Shown here: piece after piece, positions 16,285-25,937 of the stretch
Position numbering within the stretch: position 1 is the stretch's first letter
How the letters are laid out: every line of letters starts with the position of its first letter
Assembly: GCF_022483985.1 (NCBI RefSeq)
Contig: NZ_JAKVME010000001.1
Span: forward strand, 1,922,001 to 1,986,000
Direction of reading: 5' to 3'
DNA length: 64,000 nt
Source: Acetobacter sp.
GTDB taxonomy: Bacteria > Pseudomonadota > Alphaproteobacteria > Acetobacterales > Acetobacteraceae
Notes under the pieces: model-generated
Told to the model about the DNA's origin: nothing
Database searches by the model: none
What the model saw: only the letters and a program-made list of their open reading frames with translations
Made by a program: the position numbers and the translations under genes

Positions 16285-17088
16285 TCAATGGATGAGTCCG
16301 TATCCAGGCAACTGAACCAGCCCTGCGGATGCCGCATGCGTCCAGACAGACAGCATGCCCTTAAGCAGCAGGGCCAGCAGAAATATGCCCCCCAGCAACT
16401 GAGCGGGCATTGCAAGATTGTAGACCTGCAATCCCGGCGAGAAACGACTTAGAAGCCCCAGCATGATGGGCCATATGGTGCCGATCAGAACGACGGGCAT
16501 TGCCAGTTGGAATGCCAGAAAAAAGGAATACTCTGTTGCTTTAGCGACGGTTTTGGCAGCATCTCCCAGAAATGGAAAATGTCCGGGCGGAAAAATCTGA
16601 TAACTGCCCACAAGCGCATTCAAAGGAAAAATATAAAGACTGGAAGAAAAAACAATCAGCGTGGTCGATAGTTGCGCCAGATGGCTCAGCGGTGTGCTTT
16701 GCGCGCCCAGTTCCGGGTCTGGCTGCAACACGTTCGATATACCAATAAATGTTGACATGATCTGAACGGAAATTGGAAAAGATAGCATCATCAGTTGCGC
16801 GAGCCATCCGATCAACGCACCGCTGAGGAAATCAGAACAAAGCAGTATGAGAAGACGGCTCGGGACCATGACGTCATCGGAGACGGCGGAAGCAAACTGC
16901 GGCTGCACAAGTGGGAACAGGAGAAGACTGACGCCGATTGCCATCGCCGCCCTGACTGTTGTCGGCGTTGACTGAAACATGAAAGCCGGAAAAGCGACAA
17001 ACATCGCGGCCACTCTTGCAAGAATGGCAATAAAAATTACCGCCTGTTCTGGCAGCGTTGCAATAAACTGATCAAGATCCGGATTCAA
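16285..17088 (-). CDS. fliR: Flagellar export gate protein FliR
   Basis: 267 residues with about six hydrophobic segments. It belongs to the inner-membrane export gate with FliP and FliQ. Signature parts include AIGVSLLLFPLV near residue 50 and GGIFLLALLLKG near the end. It overlaps fliQ by 4 bp (ATGA). Confidence 0.95.
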   Translation of the reverse strand: MNPDLDQFIATLPEQAVIFIAILARVAAMFVAFPAFMFQSTPTTVRAAMAIGVSLLLFPLVQPQFASAVSDDVMVPSRLLILLCSDFLSGALIGWLAQLMMLSFPISVQIMSTFIGISNVLQPDPELGAQSTPLSHLAQLSTTLIVFSSSLYIFPLNALVGSYQIFPPGHFPFLGDAAKTVAKATEYSFFLAFQLAMPVVLIGTIWPIMLGLLSRFSPGLQVYNLAMPAQLLGGIFLLALLLKGMLSVWTHAASAGLVQLPGYGLIH

Positions 17089-17357
17089 GACGCCCCGGCA
17101 ACAATCAACTGATCAAAAACATGACGGGCATATGTAACGAGTGTCCCATACATGAAAGGCCCACCCACCAGCAACGCCGCCATTGATGCGAGAAATTTGG
17201 GAAGAAACGCCAGTGTCGACTCATTGATCTGCGTTACCGCCTGAAAAATGGACACCAGCAATCCCGCAGCCATGGAAGCCAGCAATGCAGGAGCGCCTAC
17301 CTTTACGGCCACAAAAAGTGTTTCTCTTAATACGGATGCCACATCAACTGAATTCAT
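17085..17357 (-). CDS. fliQ: Flagellar export gate protein FliQ
   Basis: 90 residues with two membrane helices (about 20-40 and 53-75), including QAVTQINESTLAFLPK, which is diagnostic for FliQ. It forms part of the FliPQR gate and is translationally coupled to fliR. Confidence 0.95.
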   Translation of the reverse strand: MNSVDVASVLRETLFVAVKVGAPALLASMAAGLLVSIFQAVTQINESTLAFLPKFLASMAALLVGGPFMYGTLVTYARHVFDQLIVAGAS

Positions 17358-17379
17358 TTAATAAAATCCCGGTCAATAC

Positions 17380-17721
17380 TTAAATCGTCATACGCATGAT
17401 ATCCTGATAGGACTGAATCACCTTGTCACGCACAACAGATGCAGTTTGCAGCACCATTTGAGCCTGAGACACAGAGGTAACAATATCAGTCAGGTTACCG
17501 TGCCCCGTCAGGCCCGACGCAGCCTTCATCTCGGCTTCTTTATTGCTGGAAACGGCTCCCTCGATCGCAGTTGCCAGCACGTCGCCAAATTTCTGTGCGC
17601 CTGATGCGCCGGACACGACTCCATCGGCATCATCTGCCGGCAACCCCATCTCCAAAGATGACTGGGTTTTGGCATAGGCTGCTGCGGCAGCGGAATTACT
17701 CGTGGCCGAAGTGATTATCAT
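17380..17721 (-). CDS. fliE: Flagellar hook-basal body protein FliE
   Basis: 113 residues. The C-terminal part (SVSQAQMVLQTASVVRDKV, YQDIMRM) is the conserved FliE segment that joins the MS ring to the rod. It overlaps flgC by 4 bp, supporting one transcript with the rod genes. Confidence 0.94.
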   Translation of the reverse strand: MIITSATSNSAAAAAYAKTQSSLEMGLPADDADGVVSGASGAQKFGDVLATAIEGAVSSNKEAEMKAASGLTGHGNLTDIVTSVSQAQMVLQTASVVRDKVIQSYQDIMRMTI

Positions 17722-18125
17722 TTCAGAAGATCTATTGTCCGGGTTGCCATTGTGCGGGTTGTCTGAAAGGTATTCAGATTCGCCTCGTAGGATCTCTGGG
17801 CCTCATGCGAGTCAACAACCTCAACCATGGTGTTCACATTGGGCATTTTGACATAGCCCTTTGTATCCGCAGCAGGATTCGTTGGATCATAACGCATTTC
17901 GAAATCGGACATATCGTGTCCGATTTTCTTGGTCCTTATTTTTGAGACCCCCGTGTTTCTATCAAGAACATTTTCGAATGAAATGGTTTTTCTGCGATAA
18001 GGATCAGCGCCAGGTGTGGAACCGACAGTGTCCTTGTTGGCGATATTTTCTGCCACGACACGCAGTCTCTCTGACTGAGCCTCCATTCCTGCCGCGGAGA
18101 TGGATAATGTCGCATTAATATCCAT
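17718..18125 (-). CDS. flgC: Proximal rod protein FlgC
   Basis: 135 residues. The N-terminal SAAGMEAQSERLRVVAENIA and C-terminal EAQRSYEANLNTFQTTRTM are the rod-protein signatures that form the coiled-coil core. Exported by the flagellar type III apparatus without a cleaved signal. It follows flgB after 14 bp. Confidence 0.95.
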   Translation of the reverse strand: MDINATLSISAAGMEAQSERLRVVAENIANKDTVGSTPGADPYRRKTISFENVLDRNTGVSKIRTKKIGHDMSDFEMRYDPTNPAADTKGYVKMPNVNTMVEVVDSHEAQRSYEANLNTFQTTRTMATRTIDLLK

Positions 18126-18139
18126 TATCCAATCCCTCC

Positions 18140-18541
18140 TTATTTACCCAGAACGGAGTTAAGCATGTTCCGATAACTTGTGTAGACATTGGTGGCGAGC
18201 CTCTGTTGATCCGATGTTTCGGCAACGAGCTGCATCTGGTTCTCAAGAGAAACGCGGTTACCGTCCAGCGACTGGGTGCCCGAAGCTTCATCTGATTTCT
18301 GATCCATGCCTTTTCTGCCAGCAATATGACGTTCCGAAGTTCTCGTAAGCTGACCGCCGAACTGAGACAGCGCACTCTCAAAGGGTGCCATATCCTTTGC
18401 GACGTATTCGGGCGTATTTGCATTCGCAATATTGGATGCCAGCAGCTGCTCGCGATTATCCAGCCATTCCAGCCGCTTCTGAGCCAGACCAAAAAGATCA
18501 ACCCCACCCGCAGCGGGACGTGAAGCATCAAACATGCACAA
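18140..18541 (-). CDS. flgB: Proximal rod protein FlgB
   Basis: 133 residues. LFGLAQKRLEWLDNREQLLA and NIANANTPEYVAKD are typical of FlgB. First gene of the minus-strand flagellar unit; its promoter should lie in the 200-bp divergent region shared with fliO. Confidence 0.94.
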   Translation of the reverse strand: MCMFDASRPAAGGVDLFGLAQKRLEWLDNREQLLASNIANANTPEYVAKDMAPFESALSQFGGQLTRTSERHIAGRKGMDQKSDEASGTQSLDGNRVSLENQMQLVAETSDQQRLATNVYTSYRNMLNSVLGK

Positions 18542-18740
18542 ATTCCTGTATCATGTAACCGGGACTTACCGCATCAGAAACTCAGGCAGTTATCGAGCAG
18601 AAAAACTGCAATATCGTTAACATCACGGTCAAATGGACTATTCGTTTACACAGAAAGAAAATGATCTTCTGTAAAGGAATGATTCATCTTCAGGGCCCAA
18701 ATCAGACATTCCGGAACCTGGACTACGGAATATTGTCTGT
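18542..18740. promoter_or_regulatory. Divergent flagellar promoter region
   Basis: 199 bp between flgB (minus) and fliO (plus), AT-richer than the genes. It must hold both promoters. A TTGAC-N8-TTAAC arrangement near 18618-18635 (minus strand) resembles a CtrA box, but the spacing is one base too long, so I do not assign it. Confidence 0.5.
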
Positions 18741-19022
18741 ATGGGATTCTACGATACGCTCTCTGTAATACTGGCTCCCATTGCCGTGCTTGTCATGATT
18801 CTGCTTAGCCGAAACGGCTGGAAAATTGCGGCACGATTTGGTGGCAACCGTCGCAGTTCGGGCACGCTGGCCATGGAATCCTCACTGGTTCTGGATACCA
18901 GAAGACGGCTGAGCGTGATCACATGGGAAGGACAACGCTTTCTCCTCCTGACAGGCGGTCCGAATGACCTTGTTGTCAGCGGAACCTATCCATTATCCAC
19001 CGTGGAAGAGAACGACACATGA
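18741..19022 (+). CDS. fliO: Flagellar protein FliO
   Basis: 93 residues. One N-terminal membrane helix (about 5-25) is followed by a small soluble domain with LDTRRRLSVITWEGQRFLLL, the FliO pattern. It assists assembly of FliP into the export gate. Its stop overlaps the fliP start (ATGATG). Confidence 0.85.
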   Translation: MGFYDTLSVILAPIAVLVMILLSRNGWKIAARFGGNRRSSGTLAMESSLVLDTRRRLSVITWEGQRFLLLTGGPNDLVVSGTYPLSTVEENDT

Positions 19023-19813
19023 TGGGCGCCCAACGTCTCCCATTCAGCCGCAACACTACCCTTCTGGCATTGTTTTCTCTTGCTGGCTTGACCCTGCTCG
19101 GCGGCCTGCTTCTCGCCGTCTGGCCGGGCACCGCCCACGCGCAGGCCATCAGTCTTGATCTGGGACAGAAAGCCGGGCCGGGCACAACAGGACGCCTTGT
19201 CCAGCTTTCAGCCCTGATCACCGTCATCTCTCTGGCTCCAAGCCTTCTGGTGATGGTCACCGCCTTTACGCGCATCATCATTGTCCTGTCGCTGTTGCGC
19301 GGCGCAATAGGAGCACAGGGCACACCACCAAACACGGTTCTGATCGGCCTCGCGCTCTTTCTCACTTTTTTTGTCATGCAACCCGTATTTGAAAAATCAT
19401 GGGAAGATGGCATCTCGCCTCTCATCAACGGATCCATCAGTGAAATGGATGGTATAAAGGCGACAGCAGAACCCTTCCGGACATTCATGCTTCAGAACAC
19501 GCGGTCTGCGGATCTGGCGACATTCGCCAGCCTCGCCCATGTCGAACCACCAAAGACCGCCGCAGATACCCCATGGCGTATTCTGATGCCTGCCTTCATG
19601 GTGGGGGAGTTACGCAGAGGCTTTGAAATGGGATTTCTGCTCTACCTGCCGTTTCTTGTCATTGATCTGGTCGTCTCAACCGTCCTCATGAGTCTGGGCA
19701 TGATGATGCTGCCGCCCACGACGATTTCACTCCCGTTCAAGCTCATCTTCTTCGTGATGGTTGACGGCTGGCAACTGACGGCCGGTAGTCTGGTGAGAAG
19801 TTTCGGTGGATGA
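19019..19813 (+). CDS. fliP: Flagellar export gate protein FliP
   Basis: 264 residues. A cleavable signal (about 1-42, ending AHA) is usual for FliP and is followed by TAFTRIIIVLSLLRGAIG, PAFMVGELRRGFEMGFLLYL and LVVSTVLMSLGMMMLPP, all diagnostic. It forms the pentameric core of the export gate with FliR and FliQ. Paired with fliO and transcribed away from the flgB unit. Confidence 0.96.
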   Translation: MMGAQRLPFSRNTTLLALFSLAGLTLLGGLLLAVWPGTAHAQAISLDLGQKAGPGTTGRLVQLSALITVISLAPSLLVMVTAFTRIIIVLSLLRGAIGAQGTPPNTVLIGLALFLTFFVMQPVFEKSWEDGISPLINGSISEMDGIKATAEPFRTFMLQNTRSADLATFASLAHVEPPKTAADTPWRILMPAFMVGELRRGFEMGFLLYLPFLVIDLVVSTVLMSLGMMMLPPTTISLPFKLIFFVMVDGWQLTAGSLVRSFGG

Positions 19814-19913
19814 GGGAGTAATCGGCTTCCGGCAGCCTACCCGTATGTTGCAGACAACCCTGCAACATACTCGTTTTAAAACATTTCAGACCCAGTGCGG
19901 ACAGTAAGACCCG

Positions 19914-20594
19914 CTATCCTTCAACCAGCAGCCCATCCCGCAAGGTCACCACCCGGTCCATGCGGGCAGCAAGCTCTTCATTATGGGTCGCGATCAGCGC
20001 TCCGACAGCAGAGCCGCGCACTACGCGCAGCAGTTCATCAAACACAATGTCGGCAGTGGACACATCGAGGTTTCCGGTCGGCTCATCCGCCAGCAGCACA
20101 GATGGCGCATTGGCCAGCGCACGGGCGATGGCGACACGTTGCTGTTCACCACCGGACAGTTTACCGGGCAGGTGATTTAGCCGATGCCCCAGTCCGAACA
20201 CACCCAGCAACTCTTCAGCCCGACGACGGGAAACCGCCGGGGACATTCCCCCGATCATCTGCGGTAAAGCCACATTTTCACGAGCTGTAAATTCAGCGAG
20301 CAGATGATGGAACTGATAGACAAAGCCGATTTCCGAACAGCGTATGGCCGTACGGTCCTTGTCCGGCAGACGTCCCGCGTCCCGTCCGGCAACCTCGATC
20401 ACGCCACCATCCGGATGATCAAGCAGACCCGCGATATGCAGCAGAGTGGATTTACCCGTGCCGGACGGGGCGACAAGAGCAACAGTTTCACCAGCACGGA
20501 GTTCAAAATTCAAGCCACGCAGGACATGCAGTGTCTCGTCGCCGCTGACATAGCAACGCGTGATGTCACGCAGGGCCAGAACTGTCTCACCCAT
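19914..20594 (-). CDS. lolD: Lipoprotein-release ABC ATPase LolD
   Basis: 226 residues. Walker A is APSGTGKST, the signature [15 protein letters not shown], and Walker [13 protein letters not shown] followed by the H-loop His in IATHNEE. It drives the Lol complex, which releases outer-membrane lipoproteins from the inner membrane to LolA. It overlaps lolC by 8 bp. Confidence 0.92.
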   Translation of the reverse strand: MGETVLALRDITRCYVSGDETLHVLRGLNFELRAGETVALVAPSGTGKSTLLHIAGLLDHPDGGVIEVAGRDAGRLPDKDRTAIRCSEIGFVYQFHHLLAEFTARENVALPQMIGGMSPAVSRRRAEELLGVFGLGHRLNHLPGKLSGGEQQRVAIARALANAPSVLLADEPTGNLDVSTADIVFDELLRVVRGSAVGALIATHNEELAARMDRVVTLRDGLLVEG

Positions 20595-21840
20595 GACGCA
20601 GAGCCTCCACCGGATCAGTCTTCGCCGCCCGCCATGACGGATAAAGCGTCGCCAGAAGCGACAGACCCAGCGCCATGACGATGATTTCGATTACCTGTCC
20701 CCAGACCAGCTTCGCCGGAAGGTGTTCAAGGTAATAGACCTCCGGATTGAACAGATTGGTGCCGGTTATTTTCTGCAACAACTGGCGGATACGTTCGATG
20801 TTTTCGCAGAACACCACCCCCAGAACCGTGCCCAGAACCGTACCTGTGACACCCACGGACGCGCCGCACATCAGGAAGATCCGCATGATCGCACCACGTG
20901 TCGCGCCAAGCGTCCGTAGCACGGCAATATCAGCCGTCTTGTCCTTCACCATCATGATGAGGGATGAAATCACATTGAAAGCCGCCACCAGAATAATCAG
21001 CGTCAGGATCAGGAACATGACATTCTGCTCGACCTGAACCGCCCCGAAGAAGGCGTTATTGCTTTTCGTCCAGTCGATCACACGGATGCGTGGATCAGCC
21101 AGCGTCTCCGTAATGGCCTGTGTTACCGGCTGCATATTTTCTGCATCGGTTGTCATGACCTGAATCTGCGTCACGGCATGCGGCTGCTGGAAATAGACCT
21201 GCGCTGCTTCGAGCGGCAGGAAAACATATCCCGCATTATAATCGTTCACACCCGCATCGAAGATCGCCACAACCTTGTAGGCTCTAACCCGGGGCACCGT
21301 ACCGAATGCGGTGGCGGCTCCGTTGGGCGAGACCAGCGTGATCTTCGAACCGATCATCAGACCCGAGCGATCGGCCAGAGTAGCACCAACGGCAATGGCG
21401 TCATCGCCCTGAAAATTGTCGAGCGAACCGGCGATAATCGAGGAGCTGATTTCTTTCAGGTCCATAAGTCCCTGCTTCGTCATGCCATGCACGACACCGC
21501 CGGAACTGTAGTTGCCGACACTGAGAAGCACCTGCCCCTCCAGCAGGGGTGTGGCACTGGTGACACCCGGAACTTTCCGAACCTCGTCAGCGATGGAATC
21601 ATAGTCCGTAATCGAGCGCGTGACGCTGGCGCTGTAGAGCGAAAGATCACCATTCAGGCCGAGGATGCGTCCCATCAGATCAGAGCGGAACCCGTTCATC
21701 ACCGCCATGACGATGATGAGGGTCGCAACACCGAGCGAAATGCCCACCAGCGAGAAGATGGCGATCACCGAGACAAAGCGCTCGCCCTTTCTCGCCCGCA
21801 GATACCGCCCAGCGACGGCGCGCTCGAAGGAGCCGAACAT
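20587..21840 (-). CDS. lolC: Lipoprotein-release permease LolC/LolE
   Basis: 417 residues. The first membrane helix after [20 protein letters not shown] is followed by a large periplasmic domain (about 45-265) and three further helices, with PVEALRHG at the C-terminus, as in LolC/LolE. Alphaproteobacteria usually have one such permease acting as a homodimer (LolF-like), and only one is seen here. It shares a base with the proS stop codon, so proS-lolC-lolD is one unit. Confidence 0.9.
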   Translation of the reverse strand: MFGSFERAVAGRYLRARKGERFVSVIAIFSLVGISLGVATLIIVMAVMNGFRSDLMGRILGLNGDLSLYSASVTRSITDYDSIADEVRKVPGVTSATPLLEGQVLLSVGNYSSGGVVHGMTKQGLMDLKEISSSIIAGSLDNFQGDDAIAVGATLADRSGLMIGSKITLVSPNGAATAFGTVPRVRAYKVVAIFDAGVNDYNAGYVFLPLEAAQVYFQQPHAVTQIQVMTTDAENMQPVTQAITETLADPRIRVIDWTKSNNAFFGAVQVEQNVMFLILTLIILVAAFNVISSLIMMVKDKTADIAVLRTLGATRGAIMRIFLMCGASVGVTGTVLGTVLGVVFCENIERIRQLLQKITGTNLFNPEVYYLEHLPAKLVWGQVIEIIVMALGLSLLATLYPSWRAAKTDPVEALRHG

Positions 21841-23156
21841 CAGACGCCGAGGACTTTCGCCAGAGCGTCATCGACGGTCAGTTCGAAACGCTCACCGGTG
21901 GCGCGACGCTTCAGTTCGACCTTGCCTTCCTTCGCTCCGCGCGGCCCAACGATAATCTGCCACGGATGCCCCATCAGGTCGGCATCGGCGAACTTGGCGC
22001 CAGCGCGATCGGAACGGTCGTCATAGAGGAACTGCTCGGGAGCCTTGGCATAGAGCGCCTCGCACAGAGCGTCGCAGGTCTCGTCACCGACCTTCAGGTT
22101 CAGGATCGCGGCTTTGAACGGCGCGACATTGTCCGGCCAGATGATGCCTGCCTCGTCATGGCTGGCCTCGATGATCGCGCCGACCAGACGCGACACACCG
22201 ATACCGTAAGACCCCATCTCCGGATGGACGGGCGTGCCATCAGGACCGGCGACAGTGATGTCCATCGACTTGGTGTATTTCGTGCCGAAATAGAAGATAT
22301 GCGCGACCTCGATTCCGCGCCCTTCACGACGGCGCTCGGCAGGCACGGACTCCCATGCCTTCTCGTCGTGCTTCTCGTCCGTGGCGGCATAGTAAGAGGA
22401 GACGTTCTTGAAGAACTTCTCAAGATCTTCGGATTTGTCCACGTCCACCGGATCGGCGAGCCAGTCGAGCGTATCGAGCGCACCGTCATAGAACACGCCG
22501 CTCTCGCCCGTCGGTGCAAGAATCAGGAACTCGTGGCTCAGGTCGCCGCCGATCGGGCCGGTGTCAGCCACCATCGGCACGGCGCGAACGCCAAGACGCT
22601 GGAACGTACGGAGGTAGGACAGCATCATCTTGCGATAGGTATCGACAGCGCTCTTGTAGTCGATATCGAAGCCGTAGCCGTCTTTCATGTAAAATTCACG
22701 GCCACGCATTACGCCGAAACGCGGACGAATCTCGTCACGGAACTTCCACTGGATCTGATAGAGAACCTGCGGCAGCTCCTTGTAGGATTTCAGTTCCTGC
22801 CCAACAACGTCGGTGATGACTTCCTCGTTGGTTGGTCCGTAGAGCAGTTCGCGCTCGTGCCGATCCTTGATGCGCAGCATCTCGGGGCCGTAAGCGTCAT
22901 AACGGCCGGAACGCTTCCACAGTTCAGCGGACTGGATGGTCGCCATCAGCACTTCCTGTGCGCCGACCCGATCCTGCTCCTCACGCACGATGTTCGCGAT
23001 GTTGCGCAGAACCTTCAGACCTGCCGGAAGCCAGGTGTAGATACCCGAAGCCGTCTGCCGGACGAGACCGGCGCGGAGCATGAGCCTGTGCGACGCGATC
23101 TGGGCGTCGGACGGGGTTTCCTTGAGGGTAGGCAGAAAACTGCGTGACAGGCGCAT
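21840..23156 (-). CDS. proS: Prolyl-tRNA synthetase, insertion-free type
   Basis: 438 residues from the ATG at 23156 ([19 protein letters not shown]). This start fits the family; the upstream extension does not. Class II motifs are visible: motif 2 around [21 protein letters not shown] and motif 3 around [13 protein letters not shown]. The length of about 440, against about 570 in E. coli, shows that the editing insertion domain between motifs 2 and 3 is absent, as is normal for alphaproteobacteria. It begins the proS-lolC-lolD unit. Confidence 0.95.
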   Translation of the reverse strand: MRLSRSFLPTLKETPSDAQIASHRLMLRAGLVRQTASGIYTWLPAGLKVLRNIANIVREEQDRVGAQEVLMATIQSAELWKRSGRYDAYGPEMLRIKDRHERELLYGPTNEEVITDVVGQELKSYKELPQVLYQIQWKFRDEIRPRFGVMRGREFYMKDGYGFDIDYKSAVDTYRKMMLSYLRTFQRLGVRAVPMVADTGPIGGDLSHEFLILAPTGESGVFYDGALDTLDWLADPVDVDKSEDLEKFFKNVSSYYAATDEKHDEKAWESVPAERRREGRGIEVAHIFYFGTKYTKSMDITVAGPDGTPVHPEMGSYGIGVSRLVGAIIEASHDEAGIIWPDNVAPFKAAILNLKVGDETCDALCEALYAKAPEQFLYDDRSDRAGAKFADADLMGHPWQIIVGPRGAKEGKVELKRRATGERFELTVDDALAKVLGV

Positions 23157-23287
23157 GGTGGGCTTTCGTTCCTGCAGGACAAACATGTTGACCGGGAGCG
23201 GTCGTTCCCTTGCGTGATCCCTCACACCGGCGCTGGATGCAAGCCCCTCCCCTGTCAAAACGTCGGTTTCGTGGGCCTTGCAAGCAG

Positions 23288-23330
23288 AAAAGGCCGGATG
23301 GGTGAGGTTTGCCCCGCCCATCCGGCCTTC
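23288..23330 (-). terminator. Terminator after the preT-preA-M20 unit
   Basis: A perfect stem of about 12 bp (AGGCCGGATGGG and its complement) with a ~14-base loop, followed on the minus strand by TTTTCTG. It lies just past the stop of the M20 hydrolase gene and separates it from proS. Confidence 0.8.
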
Positions 23331-23351
23331 TACAGAACCGAACTTTTTACT

Positions 23352-24611
23352 TTACTGATCGAACGCCTGATCCGCCTTGAGCACCGCCGCCAGCAGCACG
23401 TTCGCGCCCATCTCCGCGTCGTGTTGCAGGACACTCTCCTCCTCATTGTGACTGAGACCATCCTTGCATGGCACAAAAATCATCGCCGTCGGGGCGACTT
23501 TCGCCACATAACCAGCATCATGACCGGGACCGGAAACGATCCGACGCGCGCTGTAGCCGTGCTCTGCGGCGGCAGCTTCCACCATACCGACACAGGCCGC
23601 ATCAAAATGAACCGCCGGCGCGTCCCAAATCTGCACAATCTCCAGTTCGACACTGTTCTCCTGTGCGATCTTTTCGAGCTTTCCACGAAGCTCCTGTTCC
23701 ATGCGTAGCACCACGGCATCATCTGGATCACGGATGTCAATGGTGAAGAACACCTCGCCCGGCACGACATTACTGCTATTGGGACGATTTTCGAGCAGCC
23801 CTACAGTGCCCACCGCACTGGGACCATGCGCCTTCGCCACTTCACTGACCGTCATGATCATCCCGGCGGACGCAACCAGCGCGTCGTGACGCATCGGCAT
23901 CGGGGTCGAACCCGCATGGGCGTCCTTGCCGCGCACCGTCACCTCATACCAACGCGCGCCCTGAATGCCGGTGACAATACCGATCGTCCTGTCCTCGGCC
24001 TCCAGAATCGGCCCCTGCTCGATATGCAGTTCGAAATAGGCTGAAATCGGGTGCTGACCGCAGGGCTCCTTGCCGCGATAGCCAATCGTGTCCAGTTCAT
24101 CGCCAAAACGGATACCGGCGCGATCGCGCTTGTCCAGCACTTCCGCTTCAGTGAACACGCCTGCGAACACGCCCGAACACATCATCGGCGGTGAAAAGCG
24201 CGAGCCTTCCTCGTTGGTCCAGTTGATGACCTCGATGGGATGACGCGTCGTGTAGCCGGAATTGTGCAGCGCCCGAAGCACGGACAGACCACCGAGCACG
24301 CCGAGAATACCGTCAAACTTGCCACCCGTCGGCTGCGTATCCAGATGGCTACCCATGGTGATGGGAGGCAGCGTGTTATCCGTTCCCGGACGGCGGGCAA
24401 AGAGATTGCCCATGGAGTCAAAGGAGACTTCACACCCAAGGTCAGCACAAGCCTGCATGAACCAGTCACGCACCTGCCGGTCCTCATCCGTGAGCGTCAG
24501 CCGACGGATGCCACCTTTGGGTGTGCCGCCATACCGGGCCGTTGCCATCAGGTCCACCCACAGGGCGTTGCCATCGACCCTCAGATTACTGCCTTTGACC
24601 GACTGGGACAC
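23352..24611 (-). CDS. M20 hydrolase, likely N-carbamoyl-beta-alanine amidase
   Basis: 419-residue metallopeptidase-like hydrolase (M20/allantoate amidohydrolase type). Zinc-site segments are visible: MGSHLDTQPTGGKFDG, NEEGSRF and FELHIEQGPILE; the small lid domain contains GKDAHAGSTPMPMRHDA. The family includes allantoate amidohydrolase and N-carbamoyl amino acid hydrolases. It is third after preT-preA and shares a regulon with dihydropyrimidinase, so it most likely completes reductive pyrimidine breakdown: N-carbamoyl-beta-alanine to beta-alanine, CO2 and ammonia. Specificity is inferred from context. Confidence 0.85.
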   Translation of the reverse strand: MSQSVKGSNLRVDGNALWVDLMATARYGGTPKGGIRRLTLTDEDRQVRDWFMQACADLGCEVSFDSMGNLFARRPGTDNTLPPITMGSHLDTQPTGGKFDGILGVLGGLSVLRALHNSGYTTRHPIEVINWTNEEGSRFSPPMMCSGVFAGVFTEAEVLDKRDRAGIRFGDELDTIGYRGKEPCGQHPISAYFELHIEQGPILEAEDRTIGIVTGIQGARWYEVTVRGKDAHAGSTPMPMRHDALVASAGMIMTVSEVAKAHGPSAVGTVGLLENRPNSSNVVPGEVFFTIDIRDPDDAVVLRMEQELRGKLEKIAQENSVELEIVQIWDAPAVHFDAACVGMVEAAAAEHGYSARRIVSGPGHDAGYVAKVAPTAMIFVPCKDGLSHNEEESVLQHDAEMGANVLLAAVLKADQAFDQ

Positions 24612-24653
24612 GCTCTTTCTCCTCGTTCAGATATCAGTTCAGGAAACCAGCTG

Positions 24654-25922
24654 TTACGCCATGACACGATGCGGATTATTGGGATGCTCGGGCCATGTCA
24701 GATGTCCCTCGACCGGCTGCGGCTCCATCGTGATACATCCATCGACGGGGCAGACATGAGCGCACAGATTGCAGCCCACGCACTCTTCTTCAATCACCTC
24801 GTAATGACGTTCGTTTCCGACACGGGTTTTGGCAATCGCCTGATGCGACGTGTCCTCGCAGGCGATGTGACACAGACCGCAACTGACGCAGGCGTCCTGA
24901 TCAATGTTCGCGATGGTCTTGAACTTCATGTTCAACTGATTCCATGGCACGAACTGCTGAAGTGCGCGACCGGAAAGTTCCTCAATCGAACTGTAGCCTT
25001 TCTGATCCATCCATGCGGAAAGACCGTCAGCCATATCCTCGACAATGCGGAAGCCATAATGCATCGCCGCCGTGCAGACCTGAAGCGTGGTCGATCCCAT
25101 CGCCAGAAACTCGGCGGCATCCCGCCATGAACCAATACCGCCAATTCCTGAAATCGGCATTCCGGCCATCTCAGGATCACGAGCAATCTCGCCAATCATA
25201 CGAAGGGCAATCGGCTTCACCGCAGGCCCGCAATAGCCACCATGCGTTCCCTTACCGCCAACAACCGGCATGGGCGCCATCTGGTCCAGATCGACACCGA
25301 TCACGGACTGAATGGTGTTGATAAGAGACACGGCATCCGCGCCACCCCGTTTCGCTGCACGGGCAGGCATGAGAATGTTGGTGATGTTGGGCGTCAGTTT
25401 CACAATCACCGGCATGCGGGTGTTCTGCTTGCACCAGCGGGTGACCATTTCCACATATTCAGGCACCTGCCCCACGGCAGCGCCCATATTGCGCTCGGAC
25501 ATGCCGTGCGGACAGCCAAAGTTCAGTTCGATACCGTCCGCGCCCGTTTCCTCAACGATTGGGAGGATCGCCTTCCACTTGTCCTCCTCACACGGCACCA
25601 TCAGGCTGACAATCACGGCGCGATCCGGATAATCTCTTTTGACAGACTTTATTTCCGCAATATTGGTCGCAAGAGGACGGTCGGAAATCAGCTCGATATT
25701 GTTGAGACCGATCATGCGTGCGCCGTTGAAATCCAGCGAACCATAACGCGAACTTACATTCACCACCGGAGGATCTTCGCCAAGCGTCTTCCAGACGACA
25801 CCACCCCAGCCGGCCTCAAAGGCACGTCGGACATTGTATTCCTTGTCTGTCGGTGGCGCAGAGGCGAGCCAGAACGGATTGGGAGAGCGAATGCCAGCGA
25901 AAACTGTAGTCAGGTCAGCCAT
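24654..25922 (-). CDS. preA: Dihydropyrimidine dehydrogenase subunit PreA
   Basis: 422 residues. A TIM-barrel FMN domain includes the catalytic loop LNFGCPHGMSERNMGAAVG and GIGGIGSWRDAAEFLAMG. The C-terminus holds two [4Fe-4S] motifs, CVSCGLCHIAC and CVGCNLCAHVC (about 340-400). With PreT it reduces uracil or thymine to the dihydro form using NADH. It follows preT after 15 bp. Confidence 0.95.
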   Translation of the reverse strand: MADLTTVFAGIRSPNPFWLASAPPTDKEYNVRRAFEAGWGGVVWKTLGEDPPVVNVSSRYGSLDFNGARMIGLNNIELISDRPLATNIAEIKSVKRDYPDRAVIVSLMVPCEEDKWKAILPIVEETGADGIELNFGCPHGMSERNMGAAVGQVPEYVEMVTRWCKQNTRMPVIVKLTPNITNILMPARAAKRGGADAVSLINTIQSVIGVDLDQMAPMPVVGGKGTHGGYCGPAVKPIALRMIGEIARDPEMAGMPISGIGGIGSWRDAAEFLAMGSTTLQVCTAAMHYGFRIVEDMADGLSAWMDQKGYSSIEELSGRALQQFVPWNQLNMKFKTIANIDQDACVSCGLCHIACEDTSHQAIAKTRVGNERHYEVIEEECVGCNLCAHVCPVDGCITMEPQPVEGHLTWPEHPNNPHRVMA

Positions 25923-25937
25923 ATTCCCGTTCCTCCC

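Noticed and set aside
18541-18741. CtrA or sigma-54 promoter for the flagellar units
   Set aside because: The TTGAC/TTAAC half-sites are one base too far apart for CtrA, and no GG lies at the right distance from TTGC for sigma-54.
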